Source: Purpureocillium takamizusanense (lineage: Eukaryota; Ascomycota; Sordariomycetes; Hypocreales; Ophiocordycipitaceae). From it: a stretch of DNA of 64,000 nucleotides. Below the pieces are notes generated by a model, which saw only the letters and a program-made list of their open reading frames with translations, was not told the origin of the DNA and searched no databases. This document shows positions 1 to 10,301 of the stretch, piece by piece (position 1 is the stretch's first letter; the number at the start of each line of letters is the position of its first letter). The stretch covers positions 4,154,001 to 4,218,000 of the forward strand of contig NC_063069.1 in assembly GCF_022605165.1 (NCBI RefSeq), in the 5' to 3' direction. Both the position numbers and the translations under genes were made by a program.

Positions 1-3000
1 GGCGGCAGCCATGTCAGGGGCTCTTGCTGCGAGACTGCAACGGGAGCCGGGCCCTCGGGCTGGTACGAGATGAAAAAGTCGCTGCTGCCCATTGACGGCT
101 GCGACACCGAGTCGTCCACGGCGGGGCTGCTCGCCGGGAGGGGCACTTGACGCGGCTCTGGCGTCGCCAGAACCGGCGGGTAAGGCTCATCGATCGGGGT
201 CTGGGGCCCGGTGGAAGACGACGGCGGCTCTGGTGCCAGTGACGATCCAAGAACAGGAGCTTGCGTGGGGGAATCACCCGACTGCGTCAAGGCGGGCAAT
301 TGAGGTAATGTCTCCTCGACGCTGGGAGTCGTTGACGATTTCTTCACCATAGGTATCGGATTCTCTGATTCCCCATCGGCCTTTGGCGTTTGCGCTGCCT
401 CGATTCGAGCGCGCTCTTTGGCTTCCTTCTGCGCCTGGGTGATCAAGTTGATCTTGATCTTCTTCATGCCCGTCGTGAGGCTGTCCATCGCCGACCCATC
501 GCTGGGTGCCGGACCAGGTGCGGTTGAGGGTCGCTGAGGGGTCTGAATGGCCGATGCTGGGGCTTTCTTGCGAGCTGGCGTCGAAGCCTTCCTTGGGCTC
601 CGAGCTCTTGTAGGCGCCGGGTCTTTCCGAGCAGCTGCCGGCCGCGTCTTCTTCACGGCAAGCTTTCCGCTGCTCTCAGTTCTGGAACTTACGGCGGACG
701 CAGGCCGACTGGCACTATCTTCGCTACCAGGCAAGGGCGGTGGTTCCTCATATGCCGCGCTGACCACGGACGACGCCCCACTAAGGCGTCGGCTGGCCCT
801 CCTGGCCGTTTGGCCACCATTCTGGCGTGACGGTGTAGTGCGAGTGGAAGATTTCTTAACTCTTGGGTCAGTCCTTGGCCTGATTTGTCCAAGGAGGGGA
901 TGCATACCTTTTCTGGTGATGCTACTGGCGTGGCACCGTTCCTGCGTCGAGTCTTGGGAAGCTGCTCGCTGGCTTCTTCATCGATCGGCACAATGGCCCT
1001 AGCCTTGCGCTCACGCAGAGCCATTCGCGATCCAGGCCGACTGGGAGGGTCGGGTGGCGGCGGCAGGCCCATCAAATTCGACTGCCGGTCCCGACGAGCC
1101 TTAGTCGCCTCCGCGTTCAAGTCTTCCGGCTTGCAGCTGTCCGTTTGACGCCCCGACGGTATAAGCAGCTTGCAGAGCTCCTGAGCCGCGATAATCCAAG
1201 GGACTTCCGGGGGAGGGGGCGACGGCGGACGCTCGACGACCCTTGTGGACACCCCGGATAGGCTTCGCCTCATCCGAACAGGGTCGACAACTCTGGCTGT
1301 CGACGCCTGGGTGGGAGACGAGTACGTAGGCTGCACCGGGTTGCGTGGTTTGCGAGGCGGCGATGGAGGTTCGGTGAGACGCTCCAGCTTGTCCAGCTCA
1401 CCGCTAGCCCACCAACGGGGATCGTACAAATGTGTCGACGCGAGAGGCCGGGCCGTCGCGCCTTGCTCTTCGTCCTGGGTGACGCCAATTCGCTGGCCCA
1501 TTTCGCTGCTGAGTCCGGGCGAGTCTTGTGCATGGTTCTCGGGCGTTTGGTCGCCTACCAGTCCGCTCAAATGGCTGAGGACGCCAGACGAGAGAGCCCT
1601 GTCGCTATACCCGCCTTCGAGCACGCTGATGACTCTGCCATCCACGAATAAGCCCTCTTCGGCTGCCAGCTTGACCACGTCCTGAGACAGCCTGGCATAG
1701 AACTCGGTCGGCACGTTGACCTGGTGGCGCTGCATCCCGGCACTCTCCCACTCGCTGGCATCAAAGCCGGCGGAGAAGAAAAGGGCCGCCTTTGGAGTCT
1801 GTCCCAAGGCAGTCAAGCGCTCGGCCTGGTTTCTGAGATAGTTCCGCGTCTTGTCAAGCAAGACCATGTACTTGGACTCGTACAATGCCCAAAAATCAGG
1901 CTCCGTCTTCCATGACTGCAGGTGGACGTTCCAGATTGTCTGACCGTGTGCATTATCGATGCAGAGGCTGGCGTTCTTGACCTTCTCCTCATCACCCATT
2001 TCGCAAGGATACGAATTGATGTCGTGGACGCTAAAGTAGCCTATCGAGGTCTTCTTCCAGGGAGAAGCGTTCTTAGTCGCCGATACCGCGCGCGTGTTGT
2101 GCTGCCAGGTAATGGACTGGGATCCGTCCCCGTGGTGCAGGTCAAAGTCAATAATGGCGGCGTGTGTCATGCCCTGCGTGAGCACGCCATGCATGATTCC
2201 AACGTGAACATTGTTGACCCAGCAGAATCCGGATGGATGCGACGCCGAGCAGTGGTGCCCCGGCGGCCGCACTCCTACGAAGGCCCTCCGATAAGCCGTC
2301 GTGAAGACCGTGTCGACGGCCTCGCAAACCGCTCCCAATGCTCCTTCGATAGCATTCAATGATTCAGAACATAGATAGAGGTCGCCCTCGTGGAGCTTCT
2401 GGGCAGGTGGCTCGTCTGCGCCCCTCGACATGACGGGTCGCTGCAACTCCCTGCCACCCATGGCCAACTTGGCCTCGGCCGAGTTGCACATGAGCTTAAG
2501 CTCGTCCATCCATTTGGTGCCATGCACGTTTGTGACTGCCGGGGACGCCAGCGGTAGACGCCTCGTAGTCTTTCGGATTCGAAAGGGGATGCTAGGTATG
2601 GCATGCACGTCCCTCTTGGGGTCAATAGGGAGCGTTCCCTCGCTATGTCGCCCGCTCAGGCGCACGTAGGCCGTGGATATGCCCAACACTCCAGCCTTGA
2701 TTCGTTCGGGCCGTTCGACAATGGTGCTCAGGGCACCGCGAGAGGTTCGAGGACGCGAAAACCTGTGGCCATACACGGCGTCGTTTAGGATGACAATGGT
2801 CTCGGTCTGCCGCGTGCGCGCCTCGCCGTGGTGAGCGGCGAGCTCAGCCTTGAAGTAGTCCCTGGCGACCGAGTTTGCCGTCACGGGCTCCCTCTCCTCC
2901 TCTTCCGGTACGTTGGCAGCTAATTGTCCCGTCTTGCTCAGTCCAGGAATGAACTGCGAGGAGCTGGAGCGGCGCGAGGCGGGTCGGGTGGTGCCAGAGC

Positions 3001-3340
3001 CGTTGAGGGAGTGGAGAGAGTTCAGCGACGCCTTTCTGTGTAGGGGCGGCGTGCCTGCGCGCGACGCTCGGGATTCGCGTCCATTCGACGGGCTCCGGGA
3101 TGGCAGTGTTGGTCGAGGAGAGATGGCGGTGGTGGAGGAGCGTCGCGACGGCAGTTTGAGGGGCGCGGGCGTCGTCGTGATCCTGGGGGACTTGGCGGTC
3201 GATGGCTGGCCAGCCAAGGAGAGCTGGCTCAGCGACTGGGTGAGGCCAGTGTCATCATCGCCGGTGGCAGTCATGCCGGCCATGGATGCAGAGCTCGGCG
3301 GGTGTCGCGGCGGGGCCGCCGACTGTTTCGCTTGCGACAT
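1..3340 (-). CDS. hos3: Hos3-type class II histone deacetylase (3' end cut by window edge)
   Basis: Zn-dependent lysine deacetylase acting on histones, of the fungal Hos3 family. The first in-frame ATG is at 3340; in-frame sequence further upstream has no ATG. A low-complexity Ser/Pro/Arg-rich N-terminus (about residues 1-160) precedes the deacetylase domain (about 180-640). The domain carries RPPGHH (about 358-363), the GFCWVNNV stretch, the metal-binding FDLHHGDG (about 399-406), SAGFDASEWE and a closing LEGGYSDRA. All are diagnostic of catalytically competent HDACs. A basic Ser/Pro-rich tail follows. The long frame leaves the expected protein at 907, and a 53-bp intron (855-907, GTATGC donor, CTGAC branch, TAAG acceptor) restores the family-like tail in a second exon (854 to the left edge). 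That tail includes KKIKINLITQAQKEAKERAR, typical of Hos3 C-termini. No stop is reached before position 1, so the C-terminus is missing. Family call is very secure; the intron is inferred. Confidence 0.93.
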
Positions 3341-5441
3341 GGCGATGCGCGCGTCATGAGATGACGTTTTGTCGAGCGAAACGGGCGTGCACTCTTCGGA
3401 GAGCAATGGGCTTGGTTAAGCCTGTGGGCGGCGGCGTGGAAAGGGTCACGGGGAAAAGGAGCTGGGGTGTTGGTGTGTTTGTTATGACGGACCGGCTCCG
3501 TGCCTCGAGTATTTTGATTAAAGTACCCGGAGCAGCGCAGGGCCCTGGGCTGGAGCGCGTCTTGGGTCTTGGAGGGGCGTGCGGGCGCGTCGCCAGGTAC
3601 GTCATCACGTGATGGAAGTACCGTTTCGGGGGTACGTGCAACAGATTAAAGACTTTTTATTTGTGTCGTGCCGCGCTCTATCAGATGAAGCGCATGTCGC
3701 CTTTGCTTTGGATGAGATGGCGAGTTTCTACCAGCATGATGGCGCTCGCTTCGTCTCCCCTGTTGTTGTTCTTGGGCCGCCTCAGCGTGGGTCTGCGATG
3801 CGCTCCACTGAATACCGCGACCTAAGACACTGAGATGTAGGGTCTCGAGGAAGTCGTGTTCAGGTGTGAAAAGTAACGTTGGTGCCCGAGTAGTCAGTCC
3901 TTGGGTCATTGCGTGCCTACAGTATGAAGCTCGAAAAGTGCACAAGACAGTACGTCGGGCGATTCCGGCTCGACCAGGTGACGGGCACTTGTGAGGCTCT
4001 CGTGCATACCGATCAGAAAAGGGACCTAACGTAACCTACTAACCTATCTCCCTCGAGCAGTACTCCGTAGATGCGAAGAAATAAGAAGTGACAGTGCTAC
4101 GTCCCCCCTTCATCACCGTTGCACAATGACGCATGAGGCTCTGTCGCTCTGGGCATTCATGGTTACGTGCCTGCCCCCACTGTAGGCTGCCACCAAGGCT
4201 CCATAGGGTACCTTGGGTGTCAACCTAACCTATCAGCAGGTGGCCCGGGGCCAGAGAGGGGTCCGTCCCCATCCTGCAGGCCGTCGGGCTGCTGAACCGC
4301 AGGGGGATAGAAGCGAGCGGGCACTGCTCCAACAAGCCCACCGCTCCGCGAGCCAGCTCCAGCTCCAGCTGCTGCAGCTCCAGCTCCGCATGTCGGCCCC
4401 TCGGGCTCCCCAACAACAAGGCTCCCCAGCCCATGGAGCAGCAGTCCCAACTTCCAAGATGCAGGCCAGACTTCAATACTGAGCGACCACTCCTCTCCTC
4501 TCCACCACCCCGCCGTCGCTTGGCTGTGAGGCAGATGAGGGGAACGAGGTGGACATCGGATGATAATATGCCCGCAACAAACTGATGAAGCTCTTTCTGG
4601 TCATGGAGACTCAAAATCACGGAACAGTCAGCTACGGAAAGGGCGATTAAACACTTGTTGCCTTACTTCGTATACTGTACATGCAGGCCTGTCACCACTG
4701 GCTCCCGTCCCGTCCCGTCTGAGCCCAATTTATTAGACTGTTGTCCCACCCTCATCTCTCATATCTCTCTCAACAGTCAACACCATCATCCGCTTATAAA
4801 ACTTTCAGCTCTCATAGCTGCGAAGCAACACCATCACCGCGCCGAGCCGCCTCGCTGCCGCCAGCCTCCTCTGTCCCACGGCAGCTGCACGCGCGTACAT
4901 CCACGATGGTGATTGCCCAGCAGCCCAGTCAACAAAGAATGGCCCCCGCGTGCAGCAGCTAAGTTGGTATCGAGTTTGGCAGCCTGCAAGTCTCGATACC
5001 TTATGCAGGCTCCCTCAGCCGCACGCGCTACGGCTTTCTGGGCGTGGCGCCCGTTGGGCCGCCCGCTCACATATCGTGCGGTGACAGCAGTATTCTGGCT
5101 GCTCCCCCGGGCGCCATCCAAGACCCCTGGTTCCGCCTCGACCGAGATCTCGCCCTCACCAACCCACCCAGGCCAGCCATGAGCGGTGTCATGGGGCCCG
5201 GCCCGGCGGCAAGGCCAAGCCCCGACCGCCCAGCGGGAATAGCCACACCGCGGGTTCGATAAATTGGCCGGTCTGGCCCCCGAATTTCCCGCTCGCAGCT
5301 CACGATGCCTCTCTCGTCATGTGCGTGTGTGCCTGCCCCGTGTGAGGTGACGGAGTCGTGAGACAGCTTCATTGCTCCAGAAGCACCAACTTTCTGTCTG
5401 TCATTGCCAGCGACTAGTCTTGCACGAAAACACGACGCGCT
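3341..5441. other. Divergent intergenic region between hos3 and the cysteine-rich secreted protein gene
   Basis: About 2.1 kb without a convincing gene. It should hold both promoters. Visible structure: a CAGCTC-rich purine/pyrimidine-biased stretch near 4353-4396; a TATAAA at 4795-4800 followed by a CA/TC-rich leader-like stretch; a 9-bp inverted repeat at 4966-5000; and a short open frame at 5044-5262 that has no recognisable relatives. Whether 4.8-5.3 kb is transcribed cannot be judged from sequence. Confidence 0.6.
4966..5000. repeat. 9-bp perfect inverted repeat (hairpin-forming)
   Basis: GGTATCGAG at 4966-4974 is matched by CTCGATACC at 4992-5000, leaving a 17-nt loop that itself begins and ends with short GCA/TGC complementarity. 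It lies in non-coding DNA downstream of the TATAAA at 4795. Confidence 0.6.
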
Positions 5442-6595
5442 ATGAAGCGACTTCTCCTGCTCCCCAGGGCCGCCCTCGTCGGCGCTGCCGCCGCCGCCAT
5501 CGAGCACATCACTCTGCCCGTGTTCGACAACGCCGTCGTCAAGGCCCTCAACCCTACCGACCCGGGCTACACCGCCTGCCGCCTGGTCAGCGCCAAGGTC
5601 AACATTTGCGTAAGCTCCGCTGGCGGCCCGACGGCCATCTCGACGGCCGAGCCCCTCGCCCTGGCCAAATGCGCCTGTTGCGACGGCACGAACCCTGTGG
5701 CCGCCGCGTACTCGTCTTGCGCCGTGTACCTGTCGACCGAGGCCCCGGAAATGAGTAGCCAGTACTCTGGTCGGTATCTGTCCAAGATCTAGTCAACGAG
5801 CACAAGAACTGATCCATTCCCAGCTTATACGAACCTGGCTTCTCTCTGCCGCGTTGGAAACGCCAACAACTGCGCCGGCACCTCGGGCGCGGCAACTGTT
5901 GCCTCCGTAACCGATTCTCCAAGCTCTGTAACGTCCGGGGCAACCGGCACCATCCCCATCACGAGCGTTAGTGGGCTCGGAAACGTCGCTCCGGCTTGCA
6001 GCTCCATGTTCGGGCTCTATGAGTCGTGCTCAAAGAACGTTCCCGGCTTCGCAAATGCGCCCTATGGCGTGCAAGCGCCTTGCTACTGGTGCGTCCATAG
6101 CTTCACTTCCACGGCCCCGTCATGTCGCGCGCTGTTATGCCATGTGTTGACTGACCATGTGTAGCTGTGTCACACTCCGCGGCGAGGCGACGTGGACTGA
6201 CCAGCTGGATAAGTACGCCCAGACATGCCGTGACTGGGCCAAGGCCAGCGGCCCCAGCAGCATATATACCGGTATGAGGCTCTCAAGACGCCAAGACTGG
6301 CTTGCCCTTCGAGGCTGGACACTCTAGCTGACTTGACGCAGTCGCCAAAACGTTTGCTGGCTTTTGCCAAAACTTCAGCGATGCCTGCTTCTCGACCTCG
6401 ACGCTCGCAACCAACGAGGCCACCGCCACCGCCACTGCTGCGACAACGAGCACTGACGCTCCTGTCACGAGCAAGCCTCAGAGCTCTCCGACCACGACCA
6501 CCGCGGCCCCGACGACGACTGGTGGTGCGGCAAGCCTGCGAATCGGCTCAGCTGCCGGTCTTGTAGTCGCCGCCGTCATCGCTGTTGTGTTATGA
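5442..6595 (+). CDS. GPI-anchored secreted protein with two eight-cysteine modules
   Basis: Four exons: 5442-5769, 5824-6088, 6165-6271, 6342-6595; predicted 317 aa. The N-terminus (MKRLLLLPRAALVGAAAAA) is a signal peptide. The C-terminus has a Ser/Thr-rich stalk and a hydrophobic tail (SAAGLVVAAVIAVVL), the layout of a GPI-anchored cell-surface protein. Between them are two diverged modules. Module 1 has Cys 46, 56, 77, 79, 80, 93, 118, 126. Module 2 has Cys 168, 178, 196, 198, 199, 219, 242, 249. Both read C-x9-C-x(17-20)-CxCC-x(12-19)-C-x(22-24)-C-x(6-7)-C. Introns 1 and 3 fall at the same place in the two modules: phase 1, in the codon eight residues before the seventh Cys. The first donor (GTCGGT) is unusual but is the only one keeping the frame. 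The spacing does not fit CFEM or hydrophobins. Function unknown; a cell-wall or host-facing role is only an inference. Confidence 0.8.
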
Positions 6596-6745
6596 GACAG
6601 ACGAATTTGTCTCCCAGCTCCATTCATTCAACCGACTTTTTGGTACATCATGGTTCCATGGACACTTGCGAGCGCATATAGCCTGTGAGCACATAGCATG
6701 CATATATAATATATCTTGTTAGATACCCCCCAAATCTAGTCATGT

Positions 6746-8084
6746 CTATCCGTCTACTGTCAAATCTACGCCAACACCTTGCAATGCTTCGACCGCCCAA
6801 GAAGGATACTCCGTCTTGTTCTCGTACAGTCCAGCAAAGAAATTGCGAATGTACGCCGGGAACCGGTCCTCGATGATGGACTGCCGCACTTCCCTCATGA
6901 GGTTGAGCTGGTACCACACGTTGTGTATCGTCAGTAGGTGCGCCGCCACCGTCTCCTTGGACGCGTTGTGGTGCACAAACGCCCGTGTGATGCCCATGCC
7001 GCCGTCGCCCGCCCGGCAGCACATGCATCCGCAGCCCGGCTCGATCGGGCCAAAGTCATTTGCGTATTTCGAATTGCGAATGTTGAGGGCGCCCATCTTC
7101 GTGACCGCGTTGCCGAACCGCGCCGTCCGCGTCGGCCACACGCAGTCGAACATGTCTGCTCCCAGGGCGACGCTCACGACCAGGTCCTCGGGGTAGCCAA
7201 TACCCATAACGTACCGCGGCTTCAGGTCCGGGAGCAAGGCCGTGCATGTCGCGACGACGCGGCAGTAGTCTGCCTTGGCCTCGCCTCCGCTGAGTCCGCC
7301 GATGGCGATGCCAGGCGTGTCCCGCGCCAACATTTCTCTGGTGCATTCCCGTCGCATTTCGAGGTCAAGTCCGCCTTGGATGATGCAGAACAGGTTCTGA
7401 CGGTCAGGGTTCTTATGTGCCGCAATGCACCGGTCCAGCCATCGCACGCTGCGCTCCATTGCCTCACGCATGCGTGCCGCATCAGGCGACGTCGTAACCA
7501 AGACATCGTCGAGCTGCATGATGATGTCGCTGCCGATTGTGTTTTGTAGAGAGATGGAGTGCTCCGGCGTCAGCAGCATCGGCGAGCCATCGTGAGGGCT
7601 CAGAAACCGCACGCCCTCTTCCGTGATCTTGGCCAGCTTGAGCAGACTGACCATCTGGAAACTGCACGCCATTGTCAGTCGATGTGCCGCTCATCATCAT
7701 CATAGTGCCACTCACCCTCCACTATCTGTGAGTATGTTGTATTTCCAGCCTTGAAGCTTGTGCGCTCCTCCGACTGCGTCCAGCACCTCCTTGCCAGGCT
7801 TGAGCCCAAGGTGGTATGTGTTGTTTAGGCATAATCGGCAGCCCGTTTCTTCCAGCTGCTGTGGCGTAATTCCCTTCAGCGACGCTTGGGTCGCGACAGG
7901 CATGAACATGGGAAGCTGCACCGGGCCATGAGGGAGCGTGACGTTTGATGCTCGGGCCCTTGTTGTCTTGCGTGGCCGTCAGTATCGTTTTTCAATCGTT
8001 GGGGTCACTCAAGTGAGCGCTCACCGAACAGCGGGCAACGAGCTCAAAGGTAAGGGCCGGAGAGGAAGAAATGTTGGAGGCCAT
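6746..8084 (-). CDS. Queuine tRNA-ribosyltransferase, catalytic subunit (QTRT1/TGT)
   Basis: Exchanges guanine-34 for queuine in the anticodon of tRNAs for Asp, Asn, His and Tyr; in eukaryotes it works with a non-catalytic QTRT2 partner, which is not in this window. Exons 8084-8025, 7966-7716, 7661-6746, with introns of 58 and 54 bp (GTGAGC and GTGAGT donors); 408 aa, close to the usual length. Seen in the protein: substrate-binding DSGGFQ (101-106), IIQGGLD (about 197-203), GIAIGGLSGGE, the nucleophile Asp276 in FDCVWPTRTARFGNA, and the zinc site C314-x-C316-x2-C319 with His345, which has the same 26-residue spacing as bacterial TGT. All key residues are present. The start at 8084 is the first ATG that joins the conserved frame. 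It is divergently transcribed from mrp51 across only 346 bp. Confidence 0.95.
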
Positions 8085-8430
8085 CTTTTTGATGCCGAAC
8101 ATCCTCTACCGACTCCAATACCCCTGTGATAAACCCCCACGGCGTGCAGCTCGCCTCTTTGGATTCTTGCCTTCAGTTCTGGCCCGGAAACACTGTTGCT
8201 TTAGGGTAGGTCGTGTGCCTGCACATAAGTCAGTGGACCCTTGTTTTGCGGGCGCTGCAAGCCCACCGGCTCATCCCCGGCTGGTCGGCCTGGCATGGTG
8301 AGCTCTCCAATTGCCAGCTCCGTCTCCCTCCTCGAAATTTCCTCGCCGCGTCGCAGACGACGAGTACTTCCTCCGCGCTGCCGACCACAACACCAAAGCA
8401 TTGCGCCTCCCCAACAGCTCGACCGTCGCA
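8085..8430. promoter_or_regulatory. Compact bidirectional promoter between the TGT gene and mrp51
   Basis: The two divergent start codons are 346 bp apart, so both 5' leaders and both core promoters must fit here. The right half (about 8290-8420) is pyrimidine-rich on the plus strand, as expected of a fungal 5' leader. No TATA box was recognised. Confidence 0.6.
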
Positions 8431-9867
8431 ATGGGGGGCCGCACTGTTTCCCCCGGAGGGGCTCTGCTGAGGACATCGCGCCTGTTCTCGGTACCCAAGC
8501 CTCTTCCCGAACCCCCGTCGACGAACCTACACATTGGCATCTTCAAGTCGGCTACGATGACGAGACAGTACCCGCAACACCAGTCAATCACATCGCCACT
8601 GTCGTCGCGTGAAAAGGGCGATTGGGGATTTAAGCGACCATTCCCACTCAAGTCGACAATGGCCACCTCGACGCCCCTGATCCGCATCAAGCAGGTCGAC
8701 TCGGTCGAAAGCGTGACCGATTTCGCGTCCGCCGCCGACCATTCCCTGTCTCTCGAGAAGTTCCAGGAGCTGCGAGTCGCAATGTCTGTCCCCAAGGGAA
8801 GTGATCGCAGGAGCTCATCACGGTCCGACCTGTGGTCCAAGTCGGTGTTTGAGGACGACATGGACTTTACCGATTTCCAGGGGAGCCGGGCGGACGACCG
8901 GAGATGGAAGTTTCAGGGCCCGTGGCTGGCCCGCATGACGGAGGGCGACTTCATCGAGTACTTGGACAGGAAAGTCCGACCAAGACGCACTCAGTTCCGG
9001 GCAGTTCTCAAAGACAAGCTTGCAGAAGACATCACGACGCGACAGAACAACCAGGCACTGGAACAAGGCAAGGCCGCGCCGCCCAAGGTGGAGCCTAGGG
9101 ACATTACAGGAGAGCAGTTCACAGACTACCTGCGGACGCTGCGCAACGACCGAGTCACTCTTTACGCGCTCGTCTCAAAGTTCCTGGACCTGGCGCCTCT
9201 GGGACAACCCGTCGGCTTCATCCAGTCCTTCTGGTTAAAACAGGACAGTACCGCCTCGGAGAGCCCATACGGCAAGTCGGGCCCGCCACCAAGCCACCCC
9301 TCGGCGGGTATCAGCTATCTGCGGACAAACTCGTTCATGGAAAACCACCCCGTATATGGTCCGCAAGCCAAGCGCACGCCGGTCCTGGCTCGCGTGGTGT
9401 ACCCTAGAGTTGGTCCCTCTCCGGCTAAGCTCGGTGTTGGCGGTTTCGTCGCCGACGCGCCATCTGGCGACAATGAGTTCAATCTCCGACACGGCAGAGG
9501 ACGCACCATGGCCAACAAGGAGATGCTCAGTGGCATCATGCACCTCGATACTCGGACCTTTGGAGGAGCCAAGGTGTACATTGAGCCACAGACTGCCAGT
9601 ATCGACCCCAGTGGAAAGGTTGTGCTGCATCTCCGCGAGACCCATGCCGAGGCGCAGGTCATCGCCAAGGAGAACAAGGGCGTGTCCAGCATCTACCACG
9701 ACGGCTCGACTAAGCCAGTTGCTACCAGTCAGCAAGCTCAAGAATCTGACGATAAGACTGGTGAATCTGACGATAAGACTGGTGAATTCGACGATAAGTT
9801 TGGTGAGATGCGGATGAAGCGAGTCGCGGATGAGATCCTGGAAGGCTCAAAGCCGGTGGAGCAGTAG
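8431..9867 (+). CDS. mrp51: Mitochondrial small-subunit ribosomal protein Mrp51 (bS1m family)
   Basis: Single exon, 478 aa, a component of the fungal mitochondrial 37S subunit. In yeast Mrp51 also helps translation of mitochondrial mRNAs through their 5' leaders. The family signature is clear: SPGGALLRTSRLFSVPKPLPEPP near the N-terminus; HQSITSPLSSREKGDWGFKRPFPLKS; a TPLIRIKQVDSVESVTDF segment; and a conserved central domain ending near HLRETHAEAQVIAKENKGVS. The frame is open upstream to 8311 but contains no ATG there, so 8431 (MGGRTVSPGG) is chosen. That agrees with family N-termini. The C-terminus carries three tandem copies of a seven-residue ESDDKTG unit (9742-9804), the first two identical in DNA. 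Confidence 0.92.
   Translation: MGGRTVSPGGALLRTSRLFSVPKPLPEPPSTNLHIGIFKSATMTRQYPQHQSITSPLSSREKGDWGFKRPFPLKSTMATSTPLIRIKQVDSVESVTDFASAADHSLSLEKFQELRVAMSVPKGSDRRSSSRSDLWSKSVFEDDMDFTDFQGSRADDRRWKFQGPWLARMTEGDFIEYLDRKVRPRRTQFRAVLKDKLAEDITTRQNNQALEQGKAAPPKVEPRDITGEQFTDYLRTLRNDRVTLYALVSKFLDLAPLGQPVGFIQSFWLKQDSTASESPYGKSGPPPSHPSAGISYLRTNSFMENHPVYGPQAKRTPVLARVVYPRVGPSPAKLGVGGFVADAPSGDNEFNLRHGRGRTMANKEMLSGIMHLDTRTFGGAKVYIEPQTASIDPSGKVVLHLRETHAEAQVIAKENKGVSSIYHDGSTKPVATSQQAQESDDKTGESDDKTGEFDDKFGEMRMKRVADEILEGSKPVEQ
9742..9804 (+). repeat. 21-bp in-frame tandem repeat in mrp51
   Basis: Three 21-bp units encode ESDDKTG, ESDDKTG and EFDDKFG. Units 1 and 2 are identical at the DNA level, pointing to a recent duplication in the acidic C-terminal tail. 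Confidence 0.9.
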
Positions 9868-10301
9868 GATGATGCGCCCGGATAGCCAAAGGCAATTGGC
9901 CTGAGACGAGCATTCTTGCAACAGCAGGTGCAGGACTACGAATCATTGTATATCGACGGCGTGCAGCCGCGTCGTGTACTAAAATCCCTGTACAAGTAGA
10001 ATCAACCAAATCATGACAACTGTACTCCGTACAGTATAGATGATGGGCGTCTTGTGGCAGCAGGCGATGCGCTCGGAGCATTCCTCCGAGAATATTACGT
10101 AAGCGAACACTCCACCATTGCCTCCACTGATTGGCGAAAGCACATCATGTGACTAGTCCCGTGAGCAACTTTTCGCAAGCCCTAATTGCCAATTCCCCAC
10201 TACTGTGGCAAACCACCATTTTTCCTGGCTGGCCGGATCTCACGAGCGACTCTCCAACAACCCATTCGCCTACCGACAATCACCAGTCCAATACCGCCAA
10301 A
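9868..10301. promoter_or_regulatory. mrp51 3' region and rps17 promoter
   Basis: 434 bp. Contains ACTCCGTACAGTAT at 10024-10037, repeated downstream of the NECAP-like gene, and AGCCCTAA at 10178-10185, 117 bp before the rps17 start codon. The latter matches the ARCCCTAA (Tbf1-like) element reported upstream of ribosomal protein genes in many ascomycetes. Confidence 0.6.
10178..10185 (+). promoter_or_regulatory. ARCCCTAA (Tbf1-type) ribosomal protein promoter element
   Basis: AGCCCTAA fits the ARCCCTAA consensus known for ribosomal protein gene promoters in non-Saccharomyces ascomycetes. It sits 117 bp upstream of the eS17 start codon. Binding by Tbf1 is inferred. Confidence 0.5.

Noticed and set aside
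4213..4620. Overlapping frames on both strands around the CAGCTC-rich stretch
   Set aside because: All encode Gln/Leu or Leu/Gly/Trp repeats generated by the CAGCTC repeat; no gene evidence.
8311..8430. N-terminal extension of Mrp51
   Set aside because: The frame is open but has no ATG before 8431, and the family starts at the MGGRTVSPGG-like motif.
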